From positions 186,001 to 250,000 of the forward strand of contig JAFEBU010000038.1 of the NCBI GenBank assembly GCA_018242505.1: 64,000 nucleotides of DNA, in the 5' to 3' direction. The stretch is from Pseudomonadota bacterium. GTDB taxonomy: Bacteria; Pseudomonadota; Alphaproteobacteria; Reyranellales; Reyranellaceae. The notes beneath the pieces were generated by a model, which saw only the letters and a program-made list of their open reading frames with translations, had not been told where the DNA came from and searched no databases. Shown piece after piece: positions 56,176-63,712 of this stretch. Position numbers and translations under genes: made by a program. How positions within the stretch are numbered: the stretch's first letter is position 1; the number at the start of each line of letters is the position of its first letter.

Positions 56176-56294
56176 TTAACCCTCCTGCCGGCGGGAACTC
56201 TCCGGATCTGTGGCTATGGCCCACTGATACATGCCGGACTGGCGCATGAAAGGCCGGTCATTATACTCGGCGCGCCAGAAATCGGGGGCGCTTC

Positions 56295-57464
56295 GTGTCT
56301 GATCGTTATTTGCGTACCGGCATCTTCCTCGCACCGTTCCACGCGCTCGACGAGAATCCGACCCTGGCGCTGGAGCGAGACATGGAGCTGCTCCAGCACC
56401 TCGACCGATTGAACTATCACGAAGCCTGGATCGGCGAGCACCACTCCGGCGGTTTCGAGATCATCGCCAGCCCCGAGATGTTCATCGCCGCTGCGGCCGA
56501 GCGCACGCGGCATATCCGGTTGGGGACGGGCGTCGTGTCGCTGCCCTACCACAATCCCTTCATGCTGGCCTCGCGCATGACCCAGCTCGACCACATGACG
56601 CGCGGCCGCGCCATGTTCGGTGTCGGGCCGGGCGCGCTGGTGCACGACGCCGCCAAGATCGGCATCAAGGCCTCCGAACAGCGCGACCGCATGAACGAGG
56701 CGCTCGACGTGATCGTCGAGCTGATGGCCGGCAAATCGGTGACGCGCAAGACCGACTGGTTCGACCTCACCGCCGCGCAGCTCCAGCTGCCGTCCTACAG
56801 CCAGCCCGGCATGGAGATGGCGGTGGCCTGCGCCCGCTCGCCGGTCGGCGCGGTCGCGTCCGGCCGTCACGGCATCGGCATGCTATCGATCGGCGGCACG
56901 TCGGACGATGCGCTCAAGGCCCATGCCAACAACTGGAAGATCTACACCGACCATGCCCGGCAGGCCGGCAAGACCGCCGACCGGTCGAAATGGCGCATCG
57001 TCACCTTCGCCCATGTCGCGGAGACCCGCGAGAAGGCGCGCGAGGACGTGACGTTCGGCCTCGAGCGCTACACCCGGTATTTCACCGACGTGGCGACCTT
57101 CCCGATCCTGCCGCCCGGCATCACCGATCCGGTCGACTTCCTTACCAGGGAAGGCATCGCCTGCATCGGCACGCCCGACGATTGCATCAGGCATTTCGAG
57201 CGGCTGTGGCAAGGGTCCGACGGCGGCTTCGGCGCGGTGTTGCTGCTGGCCAACAACTGGGCCGACTGGCCGGCGACGCTGCGCTCCTACGAGTTGATGG
57301 CGCGCTTCGTCCATCCGCATTTCCAGCGCACGGCCAACGCGCTGCGCCAGACGAGCTACGACATCGCCACTTCCAACCGCGGCACCTACTCGGCGCAGAG
57401 CCAGGCGGCGGTGGAAGGCGAGATCGCGAAATACGCCGCCAAGTCCAAGCGTGCGGCGGAGTAG
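56295..57464 (+). CDS. LLM-class flavin-dependent monooxygenase (limonene monooxygenase-like)
   Basis: 389-residue TIM-barrel enzyme of the luciferase-like family using reduced FMN. Motifs: RTGIFLAPFHALDENP, YHEAWIGEHHSGGFEIIASP, TGVVSLPYHNPFMLA and DHMTRGRAMFGVGPG. Overall length and pattern recall limonene 1,2-monooxygenase, but substrate is not proven. The start is GTG at 56295. The NADPH:quinone oxidoreductase gene follows after 26 bases, so the two are probably cotranscribed. Confidence 0.88.
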   Translation: MSDRYLRTGIFLAPFHALDENPTLALERDMELLQHLDRLNYHEAWIGEHHSGGFEIIASPEMFIAAAAERTRHIRLGTGVVSLPYHNPFMLASRMTQLDHMTRGRAMFGVGPGALVHDAAKIGIKASEQRDRMNEALDVIVELMAGKSVTRKTDWFDLTAAQLQLPSYSQPGMEMAVACARSPVGAVASGRHGIGMLSIGGTSDDALKAHANNWKIYTDHARQAGKTADRSKWRIVTFAHVAETREKAREDVTFGLERYTRYFTDVATFPILPPGITDPVDFLTREGIACIGTPDDCIRHFERLWQGSDGGFGAVLLLANNWADWPATLRSYELMARFVHPHFQRTANALRQTSYDIATSNRGTYSAQSQAAVEGEIAKYAAKSKRAAE

Positions 57465-57490
57465 TGCCTGAACCTCAAGAGGAATTTCCA

Positions 57491-58468
57491 ATGTCGAAGT
57501 CGATCCTGATCCACGAAAACGGCGGACCGGAGAAAATGCAGCTGGCCGACGTCGATGTCGGCCGTCCCGGCCCCGGCCAGGTGAAGATCCGCCACACCGC
57601 GATCGGGCTCAATTTCATCGACATCTACACCCGCAGCGGCCTCTACAAGACGCCGCTGCCCAACGCGGTCGGCCGCGAGGCGGCGGGCGTGATCGTCGAG
57701 GTCGGCCCCAGGACCAAGGGCTTCAAGAAGGGCGATCACGTCGCCTATTGCGGCGTGCTCGGCGCCTATTGCGAGGAGCGGCTGATGGGCACCGACCAGC
57801 TGGTGCACGTGCCGAAGGGCGTGAGCGACGAACAGGCGGCGGCCATCATGCTGAAGGGCATGACGACGGAGTATCTCGTCGACCAGACGCCCAAGGCGTG
57901 GCTCAAGAAGGGTGACATCATCCTGTTCCATGCCGCTGCGGGGGGCGTCGGCCTGCTGTTCGGCCAGTGGGCCAAGGCGCGCGGCTACAAGGTGATCGGC
58001 ACCACCTCGTCGGCGGAGAAGGCCGCGCTCGCCAGGAAGAACGGCTACAAGTGGGTGATCGACTATACCAAGGCCGATGTCGTGGCCGAGGTGAAGAAGA
58101 TCACCAAGGGCAAGGGCGTGCCGGTGGTGTTCGACGGCGTCGGCAAGGACACCTGGGACATTTCGCTCGACTGCCTGCAGCCGCGCGGCCTGATGGTGTC
58201 GTTCGGCAACGCCTCGGGCGCGGTGCCGCCGGTCGCGCTCGGCATCCTGAACACCAAGGGCTCGCTCTACGTGACGCGGCCCAGCCTCGGCGCCTACACC
58301 GCGACCCGCAAGGATCTGGAGGCCTCGGCCAAGTCGCTGTTCAAGATGGTGAAGAGCGGCAAGGTGAAGATCGCGATCGACCAGCGCTATCCGCTGGCCG
58401 AAGCGGGTCAGGCCCATATCGATCTCGAAAGCCGCAAGACCACCGGCCAGACGATCCTGGTACCCTGA
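57491..58468 (+). CDS. quinone oxidoreductase (zeta-crystallin / QOR family, MDR)
   Basis: 325-residue zinc-free medium-chain dehydrogenase/reductase that uses NADPH to reduce quinones or enones. Has NFIDIYTRSGLYKTPLP, GREAAGVIVEVG, the NADP loop AAAGGVGLL and VFDGVGKDTW, typical of QOR (E. coli QorA-like). The ATG at 57491 gives the normal MSKSILIHENGGPE start. Behind the LLM monooxygenase; together they may handle a lipophilic or quinone-type substrate, which is inference from position. Confidence 0.93.
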   Translation: MSKSILIHENGGPEKMQLADVDVGRPGPGQVKIRHTAIGLNFIDIYTRSGLYKTPLPNAVGREAAGVIVEVGPRTKGFKKGDHVAYCGVLGAYCEERLMGTDQLVHVPKGVSDEQAAAIMLKGMTTEYLVDQTPKAWLKKGDIILFHAAAGGVGLLFGQWAKARGYKVIGTTSSAEKAALARKNGYKWVIDYTKADVVAEVKKITKGKGVPVVFDGVGKDTWDISLDCLQPRGLMVSFGNASGAVPPVALGILNTKGSLYVTRPSLGAYTATRKDLEASAKSLFKMVKSGKVKIAIDQRYPLAEAGQAHIDLESRKTTGQTILVP

Positions 58469-58534
58469 GGAGCGGAATCACGGGCGGAATCATATGAGCG
58501 CCGCTGGAGCCGCGCCCTCCTTCGGGCGCTCAGG

Positions 58535-58586
58535 GGAGCGCGCCACTGCGCGCGGGGTCTTTCCCCGCGCCGAGGTGGCGCAATCG
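58535..58586. repeat. dispersed intergenic repeat (copy C, partial)
   Basis: GGAGCGCGCCACTGCGCGCGGGG, TCTTT, then CCCCGCGCCGAGGTGGCG: an inverted repeat whose ends GCGCCAC/GTGGCGC match the other copies, though the centre differs. It fills most of the gap between the quinone oxidoreductase and coaE. Confidence 0.5.
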
Positions 58587-58608
58587 TCAACCTGATGGGC
58601 CAACCCGC

Positions 58609-59271
58609 ATGGTGATCGTCGGCCTGACGGGGTCGATCGGCATGGGCAAGTCGACCGCTTCAACGATGCTGCGGCAGATGGGCGTGCCGGTCTACGACGC
58701 CGACGCCGCCGTCCATGCCCTGCAGGCGCCGGGCGGCGCGGCGCTGCCGCCGATCGAGCGGGCCTTTCCCGGCGTGGTGAAGGACGGCGTGCTCGATCGC
58801 CAGGCGCTGGGCGCACGCGTGTTCGGCGACCAGGCCGCCCTGCGCCGGCTCGAAGCCATCGTCCATCCGCTGGTCGCGCAACGGCAGCGGGCGTTCCTGA
58901 AGCGCGCCGCCCGGCGCGGCGTGCCGCTGGTCGTGCTCGACATCCCGCTGCTGTTCGAGGGCCGCGGCGAGCGCCGCGTCGATGCGACGATGGTGGTGTC
59001 GGCGCCGGCCTTCCTGCAGCGCCGCCGCGTGCTGGCCCGGCACGGCATGACCGAGGAGAAGTTCGCCGGCATCCTGCGCCAGCAGGTGCCCGACCGGACC
59101 AAGCGCCGCCTCGCCACGGTCGTCATCCCGACCGGTCTCGGCCTCGCGCCGACGCGGCAGGCGCTTGCCCGGGCCGTCGCCGAGCTCAAAGAGCGGCCGG
59201 GCCGCTTCTGGCCGCCCAATCCATGGCGGGAGAAATTCACAGGCAAGCTCGCGCGACCCCGTCGCATCTGA
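58609..59271 (+). CDS. coaE: dephospho-CoA kinase
   Basis: Final step of coenzyme A synthesis. The 220-residue P-loop kinase starts MVIVGLTGSIGMGKST with the Walker A motif, followed by VPVYDADAAVHALQ and the CoA-binding LVVLDIPLLFE. A C-terminal Arg/Lys-rich tail is longer than usual. Part of the conserved coaE-dnaQ pair; dnaQ starts 28 bases after its stop. Confidence 0.96.
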   Translation: MVIVGLTGSIGMGKSTASTMLRQMGVPVYDADAAVHALQAPGGAALPPIERAFPGVVKDGVLDRQALGARVFGDQAALRRLEAIVHPLVAQRQRAFLKRAARRGVPLVVLDIPLLFEGRGERRVDATMVVSAPAFLQRRRVLARHGMTEEKFAGILRQQVPDRTKRRLATVVIPTGLGLAPTRQALARAVAELKERPGRFWPPNPWREKFTGKLARPRRI

Positions 59272-59299
59272 CCGCACTTGCCGTTATGAACGATCTCAC

Positions 59300-59971
59300 A
59301 TGCGTGAAATCGTTCTGGATACGGAAACGACGGGCCTCGACCCTCTTGCAGGCCATCGGATCGTCGAAGTGGGCTGCATCGAGCTCTTCAACACGGTGGC
59401 GACCGGCAAGACCTTCCACGCCTATTTCAATCCGGAAATGATCATGCCGGCCGGAGCGCAGGACATACACGGCCTCACCGACGAGTTCCTGTCCGACAAG
59501 CCGCTGTTCGCCGATCGCGTCGAGGAGCTCCTGGCCTTCATCGGCGACGCCCAGCTTGTGATCCACAACGCCCAGTTCGATATCGGCTTCCTCAACGCCG
59601 AGCTGGACCGTGTCGGCAGGCCGAAGCTCGTGAACGCCTATGTCGACACGGTGTCGGTGGCGCGGCGCAAGTTCCCGGGCCAGCGCGTCAGCCTCGATGC
59701 CCTCTGCGAGCGCTTCAGCATCGACAATTCGAGCCGCACCAAGCACGGCGCGCTGCTCGACTCGGAGCTGCTGGCCGAGGTCTATCTCGAGCTGAATGGC
59801 GGCCGCCAGCGCGACCTCGGCCTGGCGCCGGAGGTTGCCGTGGTGAGCCTGCTGCCGGCGGCCGACGCGACGGTCCGTCCGGCGCGCCCGCATGCCGCCA
59901 GTGCCGCCGAGCTCGCCGCCCATGCCGAGTTCCTGAAGAAGCTCAAGGATCCGGTCTGGCTGGCGGCGTAA
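59300..59971 (+). CDS. dnaQ: DNA polymerase III epsilon subunit (proofreading exonuclease)
   Basis: 3'-5' exonuclease subunit of the replicative polymerase. Exo I is VLDTETTGLD, Exo II VIHNAQFDIGFLNAEL, Exo III RTKHGALLDSELLAEVY (DEDDh type). 223 residues from ATG 59300 (MREIVLDTET). A clamp-binding motif after the nuclease domain is not obvious. Standard neighbour of coaE in Alphaproteobacteria. Confidence 0.96.
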   Translation: MREIVLDTETTGLDPLAGHRIVEVGCIELFNTVATGKTFHAYFNPEMIMPAGAQDIHGLTDEFLSDKPLFADRVEELLAFIGDAQLVIHNAQFDIGFLNAELDRVGRPKLVNAYVDTVSVARRKFPGQRVSLDALCERFSIDNSSRTKHGALLDSELLAEVYLELNGGRQRDLGLAPEVAVVSLLPAADATVRPARPHAASAAELAAHAEFLKKLKDPVWLAA

Positions 59972-60496
59972 GCCGGCTCCCTCCGGACTGCGAACCTCCG
60001 GCTCGCCGCAGGCGCATGTGAATGCGCCGATTAATGCGCCGAATCGACCCTTGTGTGGGCCGCCGATTCGCAGCGCCTGGCGGGCTCATATCTGGCCATT
60101 TGGCCGCTTTGTTCCTGATTGCTCCGATCGGAGTCCGGCCGCCGAACCTGGACCCGAATCAAGGGATCGCCGGCCTTCGGATCGCCAGCCTTCGGATCAA
60201 CGGACATGATCGACGGACATCAGGACAACGGACGCATCCTGGCCTCGAGCGGCCCTCTTCTTGAGGACTCTCCGATGGCCCGGGCGCACCGATGACCCGG
60301 CGCACCACGATTCGCTCACCGAACAGCGGTGGCGTCTCCCGCACCCGCGCCTACATCGGCACGCGAAGACGCCGTAGCGTCGCGAGGACCGCGGCGCGAT
60401 CGAAGCGGCAGGTCCATTGCGGCCGGCTCGACACCGCGCTACGGGCGCATGTGAAATGCGCTGAGGAGCGGACTGGAGGCCTGCGGTTTCCCTGAC
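59972..60496. other. gene-free stretch with short direct repeats
   Basis: About 525 bp between dnaQ and the MetX-like gene. Short ORFs here show no protein-like signature. Around 60163-60232 there are tandem-like blocks: GGATCGCCGGCCTTC then GGATCGCCAGCCTTC, followed by three variants of (GAT)CAACGGACAT. I see no RNA gene. A degraded insertion or simple-repeat region is likely. Confidence 0.5.
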
Positions 60497-61468
60497 TCAT
60501 GACTCCAGGAGCGCCGTCACCTGTTTGTCGATGAAGGCTGCATCCTCGGGATTGTCGCGCGGGTTGCCGGCGCGATGGCCCCAGATCGAGGGGATCTCGG
60601 CCAGCGTCGCGGTCTTGAGATGCGGCAGCTCGGCGCGGTTGTCGTCGGTCTGGAAATAGAGGTCGGTCGCCGACGGCATCAGCAGGACCCTGGCCTTGAT
60701 GCTGGCCAGCGCCATCGCAAGGTCGCCACGAAACAGGTCGTTGGCCGAGATATCGCTGTTCTGCCAGGTCCAGAGCTGCGCCATCAGGTCGGCGGCCGGG
60801 CGGCGCAGGAAGTTGTCTTCCCATCCGCGCACCAGGAAATCCTCGAGATCCTTGAAGCCCAGCCCGCGCCACAGCTCGCGCCGATAGAAGGTCTGGCTGA
60901 GCGCCCAGCCGGCATAGATGCGGCCCATGGCGCGCAGGCCCTCCTCCTCGGTCCGGGCCGCACCGACCGCGGCGCGCACGCCCTCGAGGAAGACGAAATT
61001 GTGCGGCGCGGTCCTGGCCGAACCGCAATTGACGACGATGCGCTCCACCGCCGCGCCGAACAGCGCCGCCCAGTGATAGGCCTGCTGCGCGCCCATCGAC
61101 CAGCCATAGACCAGCTTCACGCGCTCGACGCCGAACAGCTCGACCATCAGCCGGCGCTGCTGCAGGACGTTGTCGTAGGTCGTGACCTGCGGAAAGTTCG
61201 GCGTGTTCGACGGCGACGAGGAGAGGCCGTTGGTGAACATGTTGGGAATGACGATGAAATAGCGGCTGGGATCGAGCGCATGCTCGGGGCTCACCAGCCA
61301 TTCGATATCGGTGTGCTGCGCCGAGTAGCTGGTCGGATAGACGATGACGTTGTCGCGCCCGGGCGAGAGCGTGCCGAAGGTCTTGTAGGCGATGCGCGCA
61401 CCCTTGAGCGTGCCGCCGCGCTGCAGGCTCACGTCGCCACAGTCGAACACGCCTTCGCTGGTCTTCAT
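60497..61468 (-). CDS. MetX-like alpha/beta hydrolase
   Basis: 323-residue alpha/beta-hydrolase of the homoserine O-acetyltransferase (MetX) superfamily: GGTLKGARIAYKTFGTLSPGRDNV, the nucleophile elbow YGWSMGAQQAYH and the catalytic His in WGHRAGNPRDNP. It lacks several MetX acetyltransferase features (no clear GPDKPLDTD-like segment), so it may be a hydrolase or another acyltransferase; I do not assign methionine biosynthesis. ATG 61468 (MKTSEGVFDCG). Preceded by a dispersed repeat. Confidence 0.78.
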   Translation of the reverse strand: MKTSEGVFDCGDVSLQRGGTLKGARIAYKTFGTLSPGRDNVIVYPTSYSAQHTDIEWLVSPEHALDPSRYFIVIPNMFTNGLSSSPSNTPNFPQVTTYDNVLQQRRLMVELFGVERVKLVYGWSMGAQQAYHWAALFGAAVERIVVNCGSARTAPHNFVFLEGVRAAVGAARTEEEGLRAMGRIYAGWALSQTFYRRELWRGLGFKDLEDFLVRGWEDNFLRRPAADLMAQLWTWQNSDISANDLFRGDLAMALASIKARVLLMPSATDLYFQTDDNRAELPHLKTATLAEIPSIWGHRAGNPRDNPEDAAFIDKQVTALLES

Positions 61469-61486
61469 GGACCTCTCACCGCTGGG

Positions 61487-61587
61487 GGCACGCCACTCCG
61501 GTGGCGCGATCTTTTCGAGATGCAGACGAAGACGCACGGCTGGACGCGGAGGTTACTCCGCGCAAGTCGCGCGCTCGGATCGTTACT
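61487..61587. repeat. dispersed intergenic repeat (copy D)
   Basis: Contains the palindromic core CGCCACTCCGGTGGCG (61491-61506), then GATCTTTTCGAG, and ends GACGCGGAGGTTACTCCGCGCAAGTCGCGCGC, directly against the stop of the PPOX gene. Copy B at 35.6 kb has the same blocks in the same order. Confidence 0.65.
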
Positions 61588-62248
61588 TCATCGGCTCCCA
61601 GAGCGATTCGCGATAGCCGCGCTCGACGCGCGCCTCGCCCGCCGCCTTGTCGGCTTCGCTCATGCCGAGCTGGTCGCCGATGACGCGGGCGATCGAGGGG
61701 AAGGCGTTCTTGGGCTGGGCGTAGTCGCCGGTCCAGAGCCGGGAGCGCAGCAGCGCCTTGGCGCAATGCAGATAGGCCTGGCGCACCGAGACGACGATGG
61801 CGCATTTCGGCGCCTTGCCCTGCACCGCCATCGAAGCCAGCAGCTCGGGATCGACCGAGAGCTTCGCGATGCCGGCAAGCCGCACCGTCTCGTTGATGCC
61901 GGGCAGCAGGAAGATCAGCGCGATCTCGGAATTGACCATAAGATTCTTCAGCGTATCGAGCCGGTTGTTGCCCGGCCGGTCGGGGATGGCGACGGTGTGC
62001 TCGTCCAGCACCTTGAACGATCCCGGCGGGTCGCCGCGCGGCGTCACATCCTCGTGGCCGTCGGCGTCCGAGGTGGCGATGAAGCAGATCGGCGACAGCT
62101 CGATATAGCGGCGGATGTGCGGATCGATGCGGCCGATGTCCTTCTTCTCGGCGAGCGCGCTCACTGCCGGATAGGACGCGACCAGGGCCCGGGCCTCTTC
62201 GGGGCCGAGCAACGCGGGGCTGAATGAAGGAGAAAGAGCGTCGGGCAT
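61583..62248 (-). CDS. FMN-dependent PPOX-type flavoprotein (MSMEG_1061-like)
   Basis: 221-residue protein of the pyridoxamine-5'-phosphate-oxidase-like split-barrel fold: FIATSDADGHEDVTPRGDPPG and IPDRPGNNRLDTLKNLM are flavin-binding signatures of a group typified by MSMEG_1061. Function is unknown; relatives bind FMN or F420 and may reduce small molecules. No partner genes adjacent. The downstream repeat (copy D) abuts its stop codon. Confidence 0.8.
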   Translation of the reverse strand: MPDALSPSFSPALLGPEEARALVASYPAVSALAEKKDIGRIDPHIRRYIELSPICFIATSDADGHEDVTPRGDPPGSFKVLDEHTVAIPDRPGNNRLDTLKNLMVNSEIALIFLLPGINETVRLAGIAKLSVDPELLASMAVQGKAPKCAIVVSVRQAYLHCAKALLRSRLWTGDYAQPKNAFPSIARVIGDQLGMSEADKAAGEARVERGYRESLWEPMK

Positions 62249-62370
62249 GAAGGTTCCCTCGAAAACTGGTCAAAACCGTACCACAGACCGCGGCAAATCC
62301 CGCAACTCCCGCCACGGGGCAGCGTTGGGACACGGAGAGCCCGAACGAGGAGAACCCCGAGGAGAGCCCT

Positions 62371-62685
62371 ATGTCGGACTATAACAACCGTGACCCTTAC
62401 GACCCCTATCGCAATCGATTCGAACCGGCCGACAACGGCCGTGGCCCCTACATCCTGCTCGCGATCCTGGTGGCGATCGGCGTGATCGGCGGCCTGCTCT
62501 ACTTCAACCACAAGCCAGTGGACCAGAACGAGGCGCAGGCCCCCTCCGCCACCGAATCCCCGACCGCGCCCAAGCCGACCCCATTGCCGAGCCCGCCGGG
62601 TTCGGCTCGTCCGGGCGGAGCGACCGCGCCTTCCACAACGAGCCCGGGAACCGATAGCACGGGGTCGCCCGGCGGCAGCCGCTGA
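62371..62685 (+). CDS. small membrane-anchored Pro-rich protein
   Basis: 104-residue protein of unknown function: a polar N-terminus (MSDYNNRDPYDPYRNRF), one membrane helix (YILLAILVAIGVIGGLLYF, residues about 27-45) and a Pro/Ser/Thr/Gly-rich disordered tail (for example TAPKPTPLPSPPGS). N-in, tail in the periplasm is likely. GAGGAGAGCCCT at 62359-62370 is an upstream ribosome binding site. No family recognised. Confidence 0.7.
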   Translation: MSDYNNRDPYDPYRNRFEPADNGRGPYILLAILVAIGVIGGLLYFNHKPVDQNEAQAPSATESPTAPKPTPLPSPPGSARPGGATAPSTTSPGTDSTGSPGGSR

Positions 62686-62712
62686 GCGCATGCGGGCCGG
62701 AAGACAGACCTG

Positions 62713-62750
62713 AAAAAAGGCCCGGTCGCGGGGTAAAGCGCGGCCGGGCC
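62713..62750 (-). terminator. intrinsic terminator on the minus strand
   Basis: Stem GGCCCGGTCGC / GCGGCCGGGCC (62719-62729 and 62740-62750, 11 bp with one G-U) with a 10-base loop. On the minus strand it is followed by six T residues (62718-62713). It ends a leftward transcript from the right, but no minus-strand gene is nearby to the right, so that transcript is probably an RNA or leader. Confidence 0.75.
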
Positions 62751-62960
62751 GAAGAGGCCTTTGTACTGTACGGAGGTTTCCCTAGCACGGCCGGGTGTGG
62801 GCAGACCCATGCGTGCCTGCAAAGCAGGAATGCAATCGAGGCCTCATCTCGACGCCGGGCCGGAGCATCATCCCCGAGGACAAGCGAGAGACGAACGCGT
62901 TTCACCCGCGTTCGGCCGCCGCGATCTCCAATTACCCCATCGCGTCAGCCAGGGTGGAAC
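62713..62960 (-). ncRNA. candidate structured RNA ending at a strong terminator
   Basis: The minus-strand region before the terminator has no convincing protein frame but has pairing: GAGGCCT/AGGCCTC (62754-62760 with 62839-62845), GCACG/CGTGC (62785-62789 with 62812-62816), a CTGC/GCAG hairpin (62817-62827) and CGAACGCG/CGCGTTCG (62892-62914). The terminator with a U-run and the absence of a gene are the main evidence. No conserved RNA (RNase P, SRP, tmRNA, 6S) could be recognised from its landmarks, so the identity is unknown. The opposite strand also ends in a terminator at 62963-62986. Confidence 0.3.
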
Positions 62961-62962
62961 GA

Positions 62963-62986
62963 CCCCGATGCCGCAAGGCATCGGGG
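62963..62986 (+). terminator. strong intrinsic terminator on the plus strand
   Basis: CCCCGATGCC - GCAA - GGCATCGGGG, a 10-bp perfect stem with a GNRA loop, then TTCTTC. It ends transcripts from the small Pro-rich protein gene or from an RNA in between. Confidence 0.75.
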
Positions 62987-63015
62987 TTCTTCGTCTGGGC
63001 AGTCCGCAGAATCTG

Positions 63016-63103
63016 TGTCACCCCGAGCATGTGTTACCCCGGGCGCAGCGAGGAACCTTTTCCTTGGCCGCAAAGGTCCCTCGGCCTTTGGCTTGGAGTG
63101 ACA
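63016..63103. repeat. intergenic palindromic element
   Basis: TGTCACCCCGAGC at the left end and GGAGTGACA at the right end, with GCGAGGAACC and GGTCCCTCG inside: a nested inverted repeat. Related in sequence to the perfect inverted repeat at 43.3 kb (CCGAGCGTAGCGAGG). Confidence 0.6.
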
Positions 63104-63140
63104 ACCCGACGACCTCGTGACCGTGCGTCGTGGCCGTGCG

Positions 63141-63578
63141 TCAGGCCGCCGGCATCTTGTCGATGAAGCCCACGATCGTGGCGAGCTTGCCCTCGGGCGT
63201 GAGGGTGCCGAAATCCACGCCCTCCACCACCGACGGCCCCGACGCCGGCCCCAGCGACCAGGAGAAGCGCACGGCATCGTTGTGGCAATCGACTTTCGAG
63301 GTGCGCTTGAGCACGAAGCCCGGGAAGCGTGCCTGGACGGCGGCCAGCATGGCGTCGATCTCGCCATGCCCGGTGCTCCCCATCAGCGGATCGCGATAGC
63401 GACCCGCGTCGGCCCACGCCCGCGCGATCCCCGCCTGCCGGCGCGCCGCATCGGTCTCGTTCCAAGTGGCGACATAACCGTCGATGACGACATCGACTGA
63501 CTCGCCGGTGGCCCCGACCGCGCCGTTAGCGTTGGCGTTGGCGTTGGCCGACGTAGCGGCGGATGTGCGATCGGACAT
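63141..63578 (-). CDS. NTF2-like / SnoaL-fold protein
   Basis: 145-residue protein of the NTF2-like superfamily (SnoaL type): VVIDGYVATWNETDAARRQAGIARAWADAGRYRDPLM is the typical N-terminal helix pair, and VDFGTLTPEGKLATIVGFI the C-terminal strands. Catalysis not predictable. The ATG at 63578 has GGAGGAAG upstream. An Ala-Asn repeat (NANANANA, residues about 12-19), encoded by tandem GCGTTG hexamers, precedes the fold. Confidence 0.75.
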   Translation of the reverse strand: MSDRTSAATSANANANANGAVGATGESVDVVIDGYVATWNETDAARRQAGIARAWADAGRYRDPLMGSTGHGEIDAMLAAVQARFPGFVLKRTSKVDCHNDAVRFSWSLGPASGPSVVEGVDFGTLTPEGKLATIVGFIDKMPAA

Positions 63579-63712
63579 GACTTCCTCCATGTGCGGGTTG
63601 CGATGCACGGGAGGTAAGCGCGGATGCAGGCTAGACGCGATTGTGTAGGAGGTAATGAGGGCAATGCTCGCGTTGGACGTTCGCACAGAATAGAATCAGC
63701 GGTCATACGACT

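Noticed and set aside
60018..60264. Small ORFs after dnaQ
   Set aside because: They overlap in different frames, consist of repeats rich in Arg/Pro and have no ribosome binding site.
60497..61468. Homoserine O-acetyltransferase metX
   Set aside because: Same superfamily and nucleophile elbow, but several acetyltransferase features are unclear and no methionine genes are nearby.
62713..62960. RNase P RNA, SRP RNA, tmRNA or 6S RNA
   Set aside because: None of the landmark sequences (GAGGAAAGTCC, the SRP GGAAGNAGC loop, the tmRNA tag region) were found on either strand.
62795..63166. 123-codon open frame on the plus strand in the right-end gap
   Set aside because: No start context or protein-like pattern, and it crosses a strong terminator (62963-62986) and a palindromic repeat.
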